A stretch of DNA of 64,000 nt from Bacteroidota bacterium (GTDB lineage: Bacteria; Bacteroidota; Bacteroidia; Cytophagales; Cyclobacteriaceae). Shown one piece after another: positions 50,057-61,100 of the stretch. The notes under the pieces are model-generated. The model was not told the origin of the DNA and did no database searches. It saw only the letters and a list, made by a program, of their open reading frames with translations. Every line of letters starts with the position of its first letter. The stretch's first letter is position 1. Location: positions 263,337 to 327,336 of the forward strand of contig JAFDYX010000024.1 in assembly GCA_018267215.1 (NCBI GenBank), in the 5' to 3' direction. The position numbers and the translations under genes are program-made.

Positions 50057-52255
50057 ATGAAAAAGATTATAATTTTTATACTCATCACCACAACAGCTTC
50101 GGCTCAAAAATTTTCTGCTGCCGAGATTTCAGTCTGGAAAAACCAAGCCGCCCAGGTTACCATCATCCGCGATCATTATGGCGTGCCTCATGTATATGGA
50201 AAAACCAATGCTGATGCTGTGTTTGGGATGTTGTATGCGCAATGCGAAGATGATTTTCCGCGTGTAGAAAAAAATTATCTGACGGTCACGGCCCGCCAGG
50301 CCGAAGCCTATGGCGAAGAATTTATTTATCACGACTTGCGCCAGCGTTTGTTTATGGACACAACACAGGCGATAGCGCTCTACGCTGCCGTACCCGACTG
50401 GCTGAAGAAACTCTGCGAAGCATTTGCCGGTGGTGTCAACTATTATCTCTACACCCATCCGCAAACAAAACCCCAACTGCTTACCCGCTTTCAGCCGTGG
50501 ATGCCGTTGTTGTTTAGCGAAGGAAGCATTGGCGGAGACATTGAGTCGGTTTCGCTCAACGAGATCAAACAGTTTTATGGAAAAGAATTTGGCCTGATTA
50601 AAGAAGAAGTGAACGATGATGGCGAAGCGGAACCGCGCGGCAGCAACGGCATTGCCATCGGCACACCGCTCAGCGCATCGGGCAATGCGATGTTGCTGAT
50701 TAACCCGCACACCTCATTTTATTTTCGGTCGGAACAGCACGTGGTAAGCGAGGAAGGAATGAATGTATATGGAGCTGCCACCTGGGGCCAGTTTTTTATT
50801 TATCAGGGCTTCAATGAACATTGCGGTTGGATGCACACATCCAGCGCAGCCGATGTGATTGACGAGTATGCCGAAACCATCTCGCGCAAAGGCAGTTCTT
50901 ATTTTTATACTTACGCCAAAGAAAAGAGGCCACTGCAATGGAAAAAAATTTCTATCGCATACAAAAAAGGAAGTAAAGCAGAACGAAAAGATTTTCAGGC
51001 CATGCGAACTCACCATGGGCCGGTGGTGGCACAACGAAACGGAAAATGGATTACCGTGCGGCTGATGGTAGAACCGGTGAAAGCGCTGACACAATCATTT
51101 CAGCGTACGCAATCTAATTCATTCGAAGATTTCAGCAAGACGATGGAGCTGCGTACCAACTCGTCTAACAACACCGTGTATGCCGATGCGCAAGGAAATA
51201 TCGCCTACTGGCACGGCAACTTTATGCCGAGACGAGATACAACATTCAACTGGAATGAGCCTGTGGATGGCGACAACCCGGCCACAGAGTGGAAAGGCCT
51301 TCATGAAACAAAAGAGATGATACACATCCTCAATCCCCAAAACGGATGGATACAAAATTGTAATGCCACCCCGTTTACTGCAGCCGGTGCGTTGAGCCCA
51401 AGAAAAAAAGACTACCCCACTTACATGGCACCCGATGTGGAAAATACCAGAGGGATCCATGCCGTGAAGGTGCTGCAAAACCAGCACAGTGTTACGTTAG
51501 ATAAACTGATTGAGATTTCGCGTGATCCGTATTTGCCCGGATTCGAAAAATTGTTGCCTTCTCTGTTTCGTGCCTTCGATGAGGTGGCGCTCGCCAACGA
51601 CTCGCTCCGCATGGCTTTGATGGAGCCGATATTAATTATGCGCGGCTGGGATTTGAAGTGGTCGGCAGGCTCAGTACAAACTACGCTGGCTATTGCTTGG
51701 GCACAGAGACTTAGGCAAAATGCAGCATCCCGGATAGCACCCAACGCAGATCAACTACAAATCATAAATTTTTTAACTGCCCAAACTACATCACTCGAAA
51801 AGATGAAGGCATTGAAAGAAACAGTGGCCGAGTTGCAGAAAGATTTTGGCACCTGGAAAATGCCGTGGGGCGAAGTAAACCGGTATCAGCGCATCACCAG
51901 CGATATTAACCCGACCTTTGATGACAACCAGCCGAGCATAGCAGTGCCGTTTACCTCTGCTTTTTGGGGATCGTTGGCAGCGTATGGCGCCAGAAGATAC
52001 CCCAACACTAAAAAAATATATGGCAGCGTGGGCAATAGTTTTATTGCCGTGGTAGAGTTTGTTAAAAATAACTCTGACGTAAAAAAAAAACTAAAAGCAA
52101 AATCAATCACCACGGGTGGTGCTTCCGGCCATGTTGACTCTAAACATTTTACAGATCAGGCGCAGATGTATTGCGATGGAAATTTTAAAGATGTTCTTTT
52201 TTACAAAGAAGATGTGATGCAAAATATAGATCGCAAATACCATCCCGGTATGTAA
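50057..52255 (+). CDS. Penicillin acylase-family N-terminal nucleophile hydrolase
   Basis: 732-residue exported amidase with signal peptide (MKKIIIFILITTTASAQ). As in the penicillin/acyl-homoserine-lactone acylase family, a precursor is cut before a Ser that becomes the catalytic N-terminus: AEPRGSNGIAIG puts it at residue 196, leaving an alpha part of about 195 residues and a beta part of about 537. HTSFYFRSEQHVV and GFNEHCGWMHTSSAADVIDEY follow as in family members. Substrates may be N-acyl amino acids, acyl-homoserine lactones or lipids; not decidable. Start at ATG 50057 with its signal peptide; an in-frame TTG at 50039 is weaker. Confidence 0.9.
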   Translation: MKKIIIFILITTTASAQKFSAAEISVWKNQAAQVTIIRDHYGVPHVYGKTNADAVFGMLYAQCEDDFPRVEKNYLTVTARQAEAYGEEFIYHDLRQRLFMDTTQAIALYAAVPDWLKKLCEAFAGGVNYYLYTHPQTKPQLLTRFQPWMPLLFSEGSIGGDIESVSLNEIKQFYGKEFGLIKEEVNDDGEAEPRGSNGIAIGTPLSASGNAMLLINPHTSFYFRSEQHVVSEEGMNVYGAATWGQFFIYQGFNEHCGWMHTSSAADVIDEYAETISRKGSSYFYTYAKEKRPLQWKKISIAYKKGSKAERKDFQAMRTHHGPVVAQRNGKWITVRLMVEPVKALTQSFQRTQSNSFEDFSKTMELRTNSSNNTVYADAQGNIAYWHGNFMPRRDTTFNWNEPVDGDNPATEWKGLHETKEMIHILNPQNGWIQNCNATPFTAAGALSPRKKDYPTYMAPDVENTRGIHAVKVLQNQHSVTLDKLIEISRDPYLPGFEKLLPSLFRAFDEVALANDSLRMALMEPILIMRGWDLKWSAGSVQTTLAIAWAQRLRQNAASRIAPNADQLQIINFLTAQTTSLEKMKALKETVAELQKDFGTWKMPWGEVNRYQRITSDINPTFDDNQPSIAVPFTSAFWGSLAAYGARRYPNTKKIYGSVGNSFIAVVEFVKNNSDVKKKLKAKSITTGGASGHVDSKHFTDQAQMYCDGNFKDVLFYKEDVMQNIDRKYHPGM

Positions 52256-52334
52256 TTTTTTTAAAATTTTTTAATCTTCTATATTCCAAATGAAATCGCA
52301 TTAAGTGCACAGTAAAAGTTGATTTGATTTCATT

Positions 52335-52346
52335 GCAAACGTTTGT
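52335..52346. promoter_or_regulatory. LacI-type operator-like palindrome upstream of susC
   Basis: GCAAACGTTTGT contains the perfect decamer CAAACGTTTG with a central CG, the typical half-site arrangement of LacI/GalR-family operators. It lies 54-65 bp before the susC-like start. No LacI-type gene is in the window. Confidence 0.45.
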
Positions 52347-52399
52347 GAAGTAAAAAAAGTAGCTTTTTCTTTCGGTTATCTAAAACTAAACCGAATCTT

Positions 52400-55300
52400 A
52401 TGATAAGGAAGCTACTATTTGTACTCATCGCTTTTCATTTCACGTTTGCTCAGGCTCAAGAGCGAATAGTGAAAGGAAAAGTTACCGGAGAAGATGGTAC
52501 TGAATTGCCGGGTGTAAGCGTGGTGATTAAAGGTACTAGTACAGGCACAATCACCAACGCGAGTGGTGAATATTCTATCAGTGCATCACCTGATGCAATC
52601 CTCACATTTTCATTTATAGGTTATAAAACTATCGAGCAGACAGTTGCTGAGCGCTCGATATTAGATGTGAAAATGGAGAACGACATTACCCAGTTGGGTG
52701 AGGTGATCGTAACAGCCGTGGGTATCGAACGCGATACTAAAACACTGGGCTACTCGGTGGCCAACATCAAATCTGATTACATGAACCAGTCGCGGGTAAC
52801 CAATCTGGCTGCGGCTTTGAGCGCAAAAGTTTCCGGGTTGCAGATAAACCAAACCAGCAACTCTGTGAATGGCCCCGTGCGTGTGGTGCTGCGCGGTAAC
52901 AGATCATTTCTTGGAAACAACCAGGCGCTGGTGGTGTTAGATGGTGTGCAGGTGTCTTCCGACTACCTCAATTCGATTAACCCCAATGACGTAGATAACG
53001 TAACGGTGCTGAAAGGCGCAACTGCCGCTGCACTGTATGGTTCTACGGCTGCCAATGGTGTATTGGTAATCAATACCAAAAGCGGCAAAAGAAATTCGGC
53101 TCCGGAAATAAATATCAGCTCGACTACGCAGATTGAGAAAGTATCTTATTTACCCAAACTACAACAACGGTTTGGCAGTTTTGGTGGAGAGACGCTGGGC
53201 TCATCAGATGTGTATTCAATAGATCCTAATTTTCCTGCGGGCTATGTGGGTTTCGAGAATCAGAGCTTTGGCCCACAATTCAATGGGCAGCTTGTGCCCG
53301 TAGGCAGGCCACTGGCAGATGGCAGCATTTATTATACCCCGTATTCATCCAAGTACAATGACAAGCTGAAATTTTGGAACACCGGGGTTACACAGCAAAA
53401 TGATGCTTCACTTTCTGCGGGTGATGACAAGTCCACTTATTTTGTCTCCTATCAAGATGTGCACCGCTCGGGAGTAGTGCCAAAAGATACCTACAGCCGT
53501 AATACATTCCGCTTTAATGGAAGCAGGCAATATGGTATTTTTAAAATAGGCTATCGCCTCACCTATGGCTTAACGCACCAAGACAGAACAAGTGCACCGG
53601 GTACAGTTTATAATGACTGGATGAACGTGCCTATGCAGGTGCCCCTCACCCAGTTGGCCGACTGGCAGCACAATAAATTTGCAAACCCTACCGGCTATTT
53701 CAATGACTTTTATAACAACCCTTATTTTGATTTAGATCAAAACAGGTTTGTCAGCAACCAGCAAGACTTCTTGGGCAACATTGAGCTTTCGCTACAACCC
53801 ACCAAATGGTTGAATCTGCTGGGCCGTGCCGGGCTAACGAGCCAATCTTATCAAGAGCAGGATAACACCATGCCTTTGGTGTTTGACCCAACAATGGCGA
53901 ACATAAATAAGTACATGTACTTTCAGGGTAATGGAAACCTCCCCCCGCAGGTAAGCAATACAACAAATAACACCAAACGGATTAATACTGATTTTTTGGC
54001 CACCATTAACCATGACTTTAGCGAAGACACGCACCTTAAACTTATCTTAGGAAATAATATTTTCGATGATTACTTCACTACATCCAATATCGGGTCGACC
54101 AATCTGCTGTACCTCAACCCGGTTATTTATAATGTAGCTTACCGCAACGGAAATATTTCGGGCAGTACGTATCAGCAACGTTATCGTAAAATAGGGCTTT
54201 ATGGAGATTTAACATTCACCCATAAATTCATCACCCTCCACGGATCGTATAGAAATGACTGGACATCGTTGCTCAACTCAAACAACTGGTCGTTTAGCTA
54301 TCCTGAGGTAGATGCTGCGTTTGTTATTACAGATGCGTTCCCTTCGTTGAAGGAGGGAGGGATATTATCATTTGCAAAAATAACCGGCTCGTTGGCAGCG
54401 GTAGGTAATGTCAGTCTTAACCCCTACCAACTTCAAAACCCATTTAATGCGGCCACCCCTTACTATACCAATGGTCCTGCACCGGTTTTGTTTTTAGGCC
54501 AAACAGCCGTTCAACAAAATATAAAACCTGAATTTACAGCAGCAAAAGAAACAACCTTGGAGTTAGGATTTTTAGAAGGCAAATTGAATTTTAAGACGGC
54601 CTATTATCAAACCAACACAACCAACCAAACGGTTTCTTTTCAAGTTTCCAATGCTGCCGGCTATCCCAATGCGTTGATCAACACAGGCGAAATGTTAAAC
54701 AGAGGGTTAGAGTTTGATTTAAACTACACACCCATTTCTACCAGCTCAGGGTTTAAGTGGACAGTAGGAGCAAATTTTACCGAATTGATTACCAACACAC
54801 CCTTATCAATTTACAAGTCACCTAACGGCACCGTAGTTAATTCAATCAACGTTTCGGATAATAACGGTAACTCCACCAATTCGTGGGCTATTATCGGTCA
54901 GCAATATCCGGTTGTAAAAGGAATAGATTACCTGCGCGATAAAGCATCGGGTAAGGTAATAGTTGACCCAATCACAGGCATGCCATCTCAAGATCCTAAC
55001 CAAAAAGTGATGGGGCAAGCCAACCCGAAGCATCGTTTAGGACTTAACACGATGGTTAGTTACAAAGGATTTTCGCTTAGTGTTTTGTTTGATTACAGAG
55101 CCGGCAACGTAATCTATAACCAGATGGGGCAGAACCTGCTGTTTGGCGGAATAGATTATAATTCGGCTCAGGCCGGCCGGCAGCGTTTTGTTTTTCCTAA
55201 TTCTGTTTATTCTACCGATGGTGGGCATACCTATGTGCCTAACACGAACATCACAATCAATGATGGTAATTATAATTTCTGGCAAAACGTGTACTATAAT

Positions 55301-55576
55301 GTGACTTCAAATTTTATTACATCGGGTGCCTTTTGGAAGCTGCGCGAAGTAAACTTTAGTTACCAACTGCCTAAGTCATTTTTAGGGAAAACAAAATTTA
55401 TCAAAGCAGTCAAAGCGAGTATCATAGGCAGGAACCTGCTGATGTGGAGACCAGCCTCCAACGTATGGACAGACCCCGAGTTTAGCAGCGATACCAGTAA
55501 TGCGTTGGGTACGACAAATGTTAACCAAACGCCACCCACCCGCACGTATGGTTTTGTTTTAGCTTTTACGTTCTAA
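52400..55576 (+). CDS. susC: SusC/RagA-family TonB-linked outer membrane transporter
   Basis: 1058-residue outer-membrane receptor. A signal peptide (MIRKLLFVLIAFHFTFAQAQ) is followed by a carboxypeptidase-regulatory-like domain (VKGKVTGEDGTELPGVSVVI), a TonB-dependent plug (VITAVGIERDTKTLGYSV, then GPVRVVLRGNRSFLGNNQAL and the STAANGVLVINTKSGK signature near 215) and a large beta-barrel to the C-terminal aromatic residue (YGFVLAFTF). It forms the transport pore that works with the downstream SusD-like lipoprotein. The substrate (glycan or peptide) is unknown because no glycoside hydrolase is adjacent. Confidence 0.95.
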   Translation: MIRKLLFVLIAFHFTFAQAQERIVKGKVTGEDGTELPGVSVVIKGTSTGTITNASGEYSISASPDAILTFSFIGYKTIEQTVAERSILDVKMENDITQLGEVIVTAVGIERDTKTLGYSVANIKSDYMNQSRVTNLAAALSAKVSGLQINQTSNSVNGPVRVVLRGNRSFLGNNQALVVLDGVQVSSDYLNSINPNDVDNVTVLKGATAAALYGSTAANGVLVINTKSGKRNSAPEINISSTTQIEKVSYLPKLQQRFGSFGGETLGSSDVYSIDPNFPAGYVGFENQSFGPQFNGQLVPVGRPLADGSIYYTPYSSKYNDKLKFWNTGVTQQNDASLSAGDDKSTYFVSYQDVHRSGVVPKDTYSRNTFRFNGSRQYGIFKIGYRLTYGLTHQDRTSAPGTVYNDWMNVPMQVPLTQLADWQHNKFANPTGYFNDFYNNPYFDLDQNRFVSNQQDFLGNIELSLQPTKWLNLLGRAGLTSQSYQEQDNTMPLVFDPTMANINKYMYFQGNGNLPPQVSNTTNNTKRINTDFLATINHDFSEDTHLKLILGNNIFDDYFTTSNIGSTNLLYLNPVIYNVAYRNGNISGSTYQQRYRKIGLYGDLTFTHKFITLHGSYRNDWTSLLNSNNWSFSYPEVDAAFVITDAFPSLKEGGILSFAKITGSLAAVGNVSLNPYQLQNPFNAATPYYTNGPAPVLFLGQTAVQQNIKPEFTAAKETTLELGFLEGKLNFKTAYYQTNTTNQTVSFQVSNAAGYPNALINTGEMLNRGLEFDLNYTPISTSSGFKWTVGANFTELITNTPLSIYKSPNGTVVNSINVSDNNGNSTNSWAIIGQQYPVVKGIDYLRDKASGKVIVDPITGMPSQDPNQKVMGQANPKHRLGLNTMVSYKGFSLSVLFDYRAGNVIYNQMGQNLLFGGIDYNSAQAGRQRFVFPNSVYSTDGGHTYVPNTNITINDGNYNFWQNVYYNVTSNFITSGAFWKLREVNFSYQLPKSFLGKTKFIKAVKASIIGRNLLMWRPASNVWTDPEFSSDTSNALGTTNVNQTPPTRTYGFVLAFTF

Positions 55577-55596
55577 TTACTTTTATGACAACAGCT

Positions 55597-57201
55597 ATGA
55601 AAAAGATTAAACTAAATATTTTGTTGGTATGTGTGTGTTTGTTGGTACTGAGCAGTTGCAGTTCTTTTTTGGATATCAACCATAACCCCAACCAACCCAC
55701 TTCATTAGGAACCCCCGATTATATTCTTACCGGGGCTATTGTAGCATCGGGCCAAATTCAGGCAGTAGATTTGGCATCTTTCAGTGGTTACTGGGCTGGT
55801 TATTGGGCTGCCTCCGGTTCTTATTCGCAAGCCGGAGATTTAACCAGGAACTACAACCTGACCTTCAACTGGCTGCCGTACGGTGTGAATGCAACCTTTG
55901 CCGGCACAGAACCCAGCCAACAATTGCAGGCGTGGGCATTGCTTTTCAATAATGCCAGTAATTATAACTATGCCGAGCATAACGCCAAAAATTTAAAAAA
56001 CTATGATTACTACCAGGCTATTGCCAAAATAATGAAAGTGTGGTGCTTCCATTCGCTGGTAGATGTTTACGGAAACGTGCCTTATACCTCAGCCTTTGGT
56101 GGACTGGGCAACTTAGTGCCTTCGTATGACGATGCACAAACGGTATATAAAAATTTGTCGCTTCAGTTAGATAGTGCCGTGACGATTATACAAAACGCAC
56201 CGGCAACAGTTGTCAATGTCAATCCGCATACTGATGCAATTTTTGGAGGGAATATGAGTTCATGGGTTGCCATGGCCAATACCTTGAATTTGCGGTTGCT
56301 CTTGCGCCAGTCGGAGGTAACAACTGCTGCCACTCAAACTTTTATTCAACAAGAGTTGACCAAGATCAATGCCAATGGCGGAGGGTTTTTAGGTGCCGGG
56401 CAAGATGCGTTGATTCAACCAGGCTATACTAAGATTCAGGATTTACAAAATCCTTTTTGGGAAAATAATGGGTTGAGTGCTGCCAATGCTATTGGCGGCA
56501 GAGATTACAACCGCATCAGTAACTTCAGTCTTAATTTCTTTTTAAATAATAATGATCCACGTGCAGACTATTTATTCAGGCTGCCGGGAGATGCACCCGG
56601 AGTGAACTCGAAATTGACAGGCAACTCTGCTGCTTATGCAGGGATTGATTTTGGAGAACTTCCGCTTACTGCAGATGCAACTCCTTATACAAGTAGCTTT
56701 GGCATAGGTGTGTTAGGGGGGCCATCTCAACCCTTACCATTTATTACGGCAGCGGAGAGTCTTTTCCTACAAGCAGAAGCCGCCCAACGTACTTGGATTA
56801 GCGGATCGCCCCAAACTTTCTTTGAAAGCGGAATTACAGAGTCTTTCCGTTATCTGGGAGTGCCCAACTATGCTGCCGCAGCATCCACATATTATGGACA
56901 GCCATTAGCAGATGTCAACTGGGGTGCCTCCAGCACCAATCTGATGCATGCCATCATTACCCAAAAATGGGCAGCTATGACCTCCATCAACTGCATGGAG
57001 GCTTGGTGTGATATAAGAAGGCTTATCAACACTCCTTCGGGCGTAAGCGTGCCTTTATCCATTGACCCCACTGTAACCAGCACAGTGGCACCGGTCAGGC
57101 TTTTGTATCCGCTTTCCGAGTATTCAAACAATGCTGCAGCGGTAAATGCACAGGGAACAATCAGTCAGTTTACTTCGAAGATATTTTGGGACGTTCATTA
57201 A
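55597..57201 (+). CDS. susD: SusD/RagB-family outer membrane lipoprotein
   Basis: 534-residue lipoprotein. Start at 55597 (MKKIKLNILLVCVCLLVLSSC), which gives a lipobox ending LSSC; an ATG 12 bp upstream is weaker. The family shows SFLDINHNPNQPT right after the lipid anchor and TPR-like helical segments. A late region (AESLFLQAEAAQR near 390, then AIITQKWAAMTSINCMEAW) is typical of SusD-like_2. It caps the SusC-like barrel and captures ligand. It lies 20 bp after susC and 21 bp before the DUF1735-type protein. Confidence 0.93.
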   Translation: MKKIKLNILLVCVCLLVLSSCSSFLDINHNPNQPTSLGTPDYILTGAIVASGQIQAVDLASFSGYWAGYWAASGSYSQAGDLTRNYNLTFNWLPYGVNATFAGTEPSQQLQAWALLFNNASNYNYAEHNAKNLKNYDYYQAIAKIMKVWCFHSLVDVYGNVPYTSAFGGLGNLVPSYDDAQTVYKNLSLQLDSAVTIIQNAPATVVNVNPHTDAIFGGNMSSWVAMANTLNLRLLLRQSEVTTAATQTFIQQELTKINANGGGFLGAGQDALIQPGYTKIQDLQNPFWENNGLSAANAIGGRDYNRISNFSLNFFLNNNDPRADYLFRLPGDAPGVNSKLTGNSAAYAGIDFGELPLTADATPYTSSFGIGVLGGPSQPLPFITAAESLFLQAEAAQRTWISGSPQTFFESGITESFRYLGVPNYAAAASTYYGQPLADVNWGASSTNLMHAIITQKWAAMTSINCMEAWCDIRRLINTPSGVSVPLSIDPTVTSTVAPVRLLYPLSEYSNNAAAVNAQGTISQFTSKIFWDVH

Positions 57202-57222
57202 TTTATTAAAGTGAAACACGAT

Positions 57223-58104
57223 ATGAAAAAAATAAAAATTATCAGCATCTTTTTAATGCTGGCATTTGTAACAGTTCGCTGCCTGAAAGACAATTATATC
57301 AACTTCAGTACCGTGAAACCTATTGTAGAATTTTTAGACACACAAGCCCAGGAAGGAGGGTTTCTGTGGACTATGCCGGCTGTTAATCAAAGTGCTCCGG
57401 ATTCAATTTTTGTCAGGATCAATGTTACCGGGCAATATCCGCCCACCAGTGATATTGCCGTAACGGTATCCGTTGATCAGACAACATTAAATTCTTACAA
57501 CACAGTAAATAATTCGTCTTATACCATGCTGCCGGCTAATGCTTACAACATGCCCTCTGCAACGGTAACAGTGAAGGCCAACAACCGCGTAGCTTTTTTG
57601 CCGGTGCTAATGAATTCATCTGTAATTGGAACTTACGCAAACTATGCTTTACCACTAAAAATTACGGATGCCTCCGGTCAGATAATCAGTGGAAACTTTA
57701 ATACGATTATTGTTAACCCCTATGTACCCACACCTAATGCGTATGATGGTAATTATGCACGTACCGGTACACTTACCATCGGCAACCAATCTCCGATATC
57801 CATCAGCGAAACACAACCGCTGTATAGTGTTAACAGCAGCACATCGCAAACTTTTGCCAGTCATTTCAATAACCAATCGTTGGCGTTTCAGGTTATTTTT
57901 AACAGCGACAGTTCAATGAGTTTTATACCAACCATAGGTGCTAAGAGGGCAATCAATAATACTCCGGCCACATCACCCAATTCATATCTTACGTCATCTA
58001 TAGTTACCATCCATGGAGGAAAGGCTAAACTCACTATGAATTACTTTTTTGTTGATTCCAAAAATCAGTGGAATACTTATAAAGAAGTTTGGCAGCAGCA
58101 GTAG
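57223..58104 (+). CDS. DUF1735-type surface lipoprotein of the Sus locus
   Basis: 293-residue exported protein following susC and susD. The signal segment MKKIKIISIFLMLAFVTVRC suggests a lipoprotein, though the residue before Cys (Arg) is unusual for a lipobox. Then comes a beta-rich BT_3987/DUF1735-like domain (ISVRINVTG-type strands, VTVSVDQTTLNSYNTVN, YTMLPANAYNMPSATVTV) and a second domain near 190-290 (YARTGTLTIGNQSPISIS). Such proteins are surface glycan-binding accessories in Sus loci. Start at the ATG 57223; a GTG at 57211 is possible. It closes the locus; no terminator is clear on the plus strand. Confidence 0.8.
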   Translation: MKKIKIISIFLMLAFVTVRCLKDNYINFSTVKPIVEFLDTQAQEGGFLWTMPAVNQSAPDSIFVRINVTGQYPPTSDIAVTVSVDQTTLNSYNTVNNSSYTMLPANAYNMPSATVTVKANNRVAFLPVLMNSSVIGTYANYALPLKITDASGQIISGNFNTIIVNPYVPTPNAYDGNYARTGTLTIGNQSPISISETQPLYSVNSSTSQTFASHFNNQSLAFQVIFNSDSSMSFIPTIGAKRAINNTPATSPNSYLTSSIVTIHGGKAKLTMNYFFVDSKNQWNTYKEVWQQQ

Positions 58105-58117
58105 ATATCTAATTTTC

Positions 58118-58157
58118 TTAAAAAAAGTACGGGCTGCCCTTGGGGGCAGCCCGTACT
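58118..58157 (-). terminator. Strong intrinsic terminator after smc
   Basis: Perfect 14-bp stem AGTACGGGCTGCCC (58126-58139) / GGGCAGCCCGTACT (58144-58157), 4-base loop, followed on the minus strand by seven T residues. It ends smc transcripts and may also stop the convergent Sus operon. Confidence 0.94.
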
Positions 58158-58182
58158 GCTGTTTAACGGATAGGTCTTTCAG

Positions 58183-61100
58183 TTAAGCCAACTCCCGCAA
58201 ATCTACCGGTACTACTCTTGAAATTCCTTTCTCCACCATCGTGATACCGTAGATTACATCGGTGGTAGTCATGGTGCGCTTGTTGTGGGTAACAATTACA
58301 AACTGGCTGTCTTTGCTGAAGCTGCGGATGATGTTGTTGAACTTATCAATGTTGGCATCATCGAGCGGAGCATCTACTTCATCAAAAATACAGAAAGGCG
58401 CAGGCTTCAGTAAATACATAGAGAAGAGCAACGCAGTGGCTGTCAGGGTTTTTTCTCCACCTGAAAGTTGATTGATGGTGAGCGGCCGCTTGCCTTTTGG
58501 TTTGGCAATGATATCTATTTCCGATTCCAGCGGCTTGCTGGGGTCAACCAATTTCAAATCGCAGTCATCGCCTTCGTTGAACAGCGAGCGGAACACGCGC
58601 ACAAAATGTTCTTTGATCTGGTTGAAGGCAGCCATGAACGTTTCGCTGGCTACGCCTTCTATCTCGCTGATGGTGCTGAAGAGCGATTCTTTCGCTTTCA
58701 GCAAATCATCTTTTTGTGCTTTGATAAACTCATCGCGTTGTTTGATTTCCGTGTAAGCTTCCATCGCCATGGGGTTGATGGGTCCCATGTTGTCGAGCTT
58801 CTCCCGGATTTTGCTTACATCGTTGCGCATTTTTTCTTCATCGGCTTTCAAGAAAGATTCTGCTTCTTCAGGTGTTGCTTCGCTCACCACCGAATCCAAA
58901 TCCACATTAAACTCCACCGATAATCTTTCTTTTACCGAGTTGAGTTGCAGCTTGCTTTCGTTCAGTTGGTTTTGCAACTCCATCAGCACGGTGTCTATGT
59001 TTTGGCGCTGGTGCTGAATTTCCCTCAGGTCTTTATCGAATTGGTCAATCTCGCCACGGCCGCTATAATATTCTTTCTCGGCTTCGCTCAGGCCTTTTTC
59101 CATTTCTTCTTTTTCGCCATACATGCCGATGAGCTCATCATCGCTCAGCGTGGCGGTAGAGGTAATGGTTTGAGACTCTTGCTCGTTCTTCGACAGTTCT
59201 TCTGCATTGACTGTAATGCGGCCGGCACTTTGCTCTAAACTTTCTTGCTTAAAGCGCATTTCCTGCTCGATGCTCTTCACTCTGTTCTCTTGCTGATGGA
59301 AGAAGATATTTTGTTCGTTGTAGGCGGCAGACCGCTGGCTGAGCATCTCGTTTTGTGCCGTCAGCTCCACCACCATCAGTTTTAGTTTTTCATCGTGGCG
59401 CAGCAACTCCTGGTGGGCGTGCTGGGCTTTGGGTTGCAGTTCTCCCACCTCCTGGGTAAGTGTTTCTATCTTTTCGAGGATATCTTCCCTGCGCAGATCA
59501 GCGCTGCTCAGCATGGTGTGAAACTGCTCTTGCTTGGTTTTGACAGAGATAAATTCATCGTTCACCAATTTCACCGCATTCTGTGCTTCTTCTATTTGCT
59601 GCTTCAGGGTGTTGTTGCGCAGCTTCTCCAGTTCGCGCTGCTTGTCCACTAAGCTATGGCGAACGTCTTCCAGTTTTTTGGAGAACTCTTTTATCTCGCG
59701 CTCTAATTTTTCCAGGTTCTTGGCGCGCCCGATTTTCTTGCCTTCAAACAAACCGACCGATCCGCCACTTAAACTGAATCTGCGTTTGGTTACTTTGCCA
59801 CTCTTTGAAATGAACGTGTTGCCATCGGCCGGCATAGATTTAACATCGCCTTCGGTAAGATAAACCCGGTCGAGGATGAACGACATGAGTTTGGTGTACT
59901 TCGGGTCGAACTCTATAATTTGTGTGGCCGGAAAAGCGTGAGGGTACAATTGAACGGGCGTTCCCGTAAAACTGGCAAATGCATCGAGAACAAAGAAATT
60001 AGCTCTGCCCTTGCTGGCATCGCTTAAAATGTTGATGGCCTCGTAGGCTTCATCTTCGTGGTCAACCACATAATAGTTGAGGTACGGCTCCAGATAATTT
60101 TCAATCGCCACTCTATACTCTTCGGTGGTGGAGATGATGTCGGAGAGGAGCGGGGCATTTTTGGTGCGGCCCACATTCTTTTTCAAAAATTTGATTGCCT
60201 CCGGGAAGCCTTCCAGATTTTCTACCAATGATTTAGTTAACTGATAGTCGTACTGGTGGGCATCGAGCTTGCGCCCGGTTTCGTTCATCTCTTCGCGGAT
60301 CATGTCAATGGTTTTCTCCAGCGAAGCGATACGCGCAATTACATCGGCTTCTTCATTTTTAAGCTTGTCGAGGTAATTGTTCTTTTGTCCTATTTCGTCT
60401 TGCAGCACGACCAGTTTCTTTTCAAACTCGGCCAAGCTGGCGCTTTGCTGCGAACTGTCGCTGGTAGTCCGATCTAATTCTTGTTTGAATGAATTGATCT
60501 GGATATTGCGTATGTCGAGTGCCTTGTTGTGCTGAAAAGATTCGTCCTGCAGCGAGCGGTGTACTTGCCGGAGCGCATCAGATTCGCCCTGCAAGGTGTA
60601 GGTGCTCGCCTTTTGGGTTTCATATTCCGACTTCAGCGCCTCGAGCTTCGTGTTAATTTCATTTAAAGTCGAGGCGGCTGTGCTGCGTTCAGTTTCAAGG
60701 CTTTGGATGCTGAACTTGGCGCGCTCGTTACTTTTTTTGTCTTGCTCAATCTGGTCTTTCAGGTTGGCAATGCGGTCGTTTAAAAAGCGAAGGCGCTCAT
60801 TGCGCAGTTGCTTGTCGCTTTCATACTGACGGATTTTGGAAACAAACTCGTTGATAGCCTTTTGGCGTGACGAAAGTGTTTTTTCTTTTAGCAGCAATTC
60901 GGCTTTTGATTTTTCGATCTGCGCTTCTCTTTCAGCTATTTCGGAAGTGAGTTTGGTTTTGCGGTCGTTTTCGCTTTCCGATTGTTTCTGGATGACGGAG
61001 AATTTTTCTTTTTGCTTGTTCACCACCACTTTGGCCAAGTGGATGCTCTTTTCTTTATAGTCTTCTTTGATTTTATAATACTGCTCGGTTTGCTTGGCCT

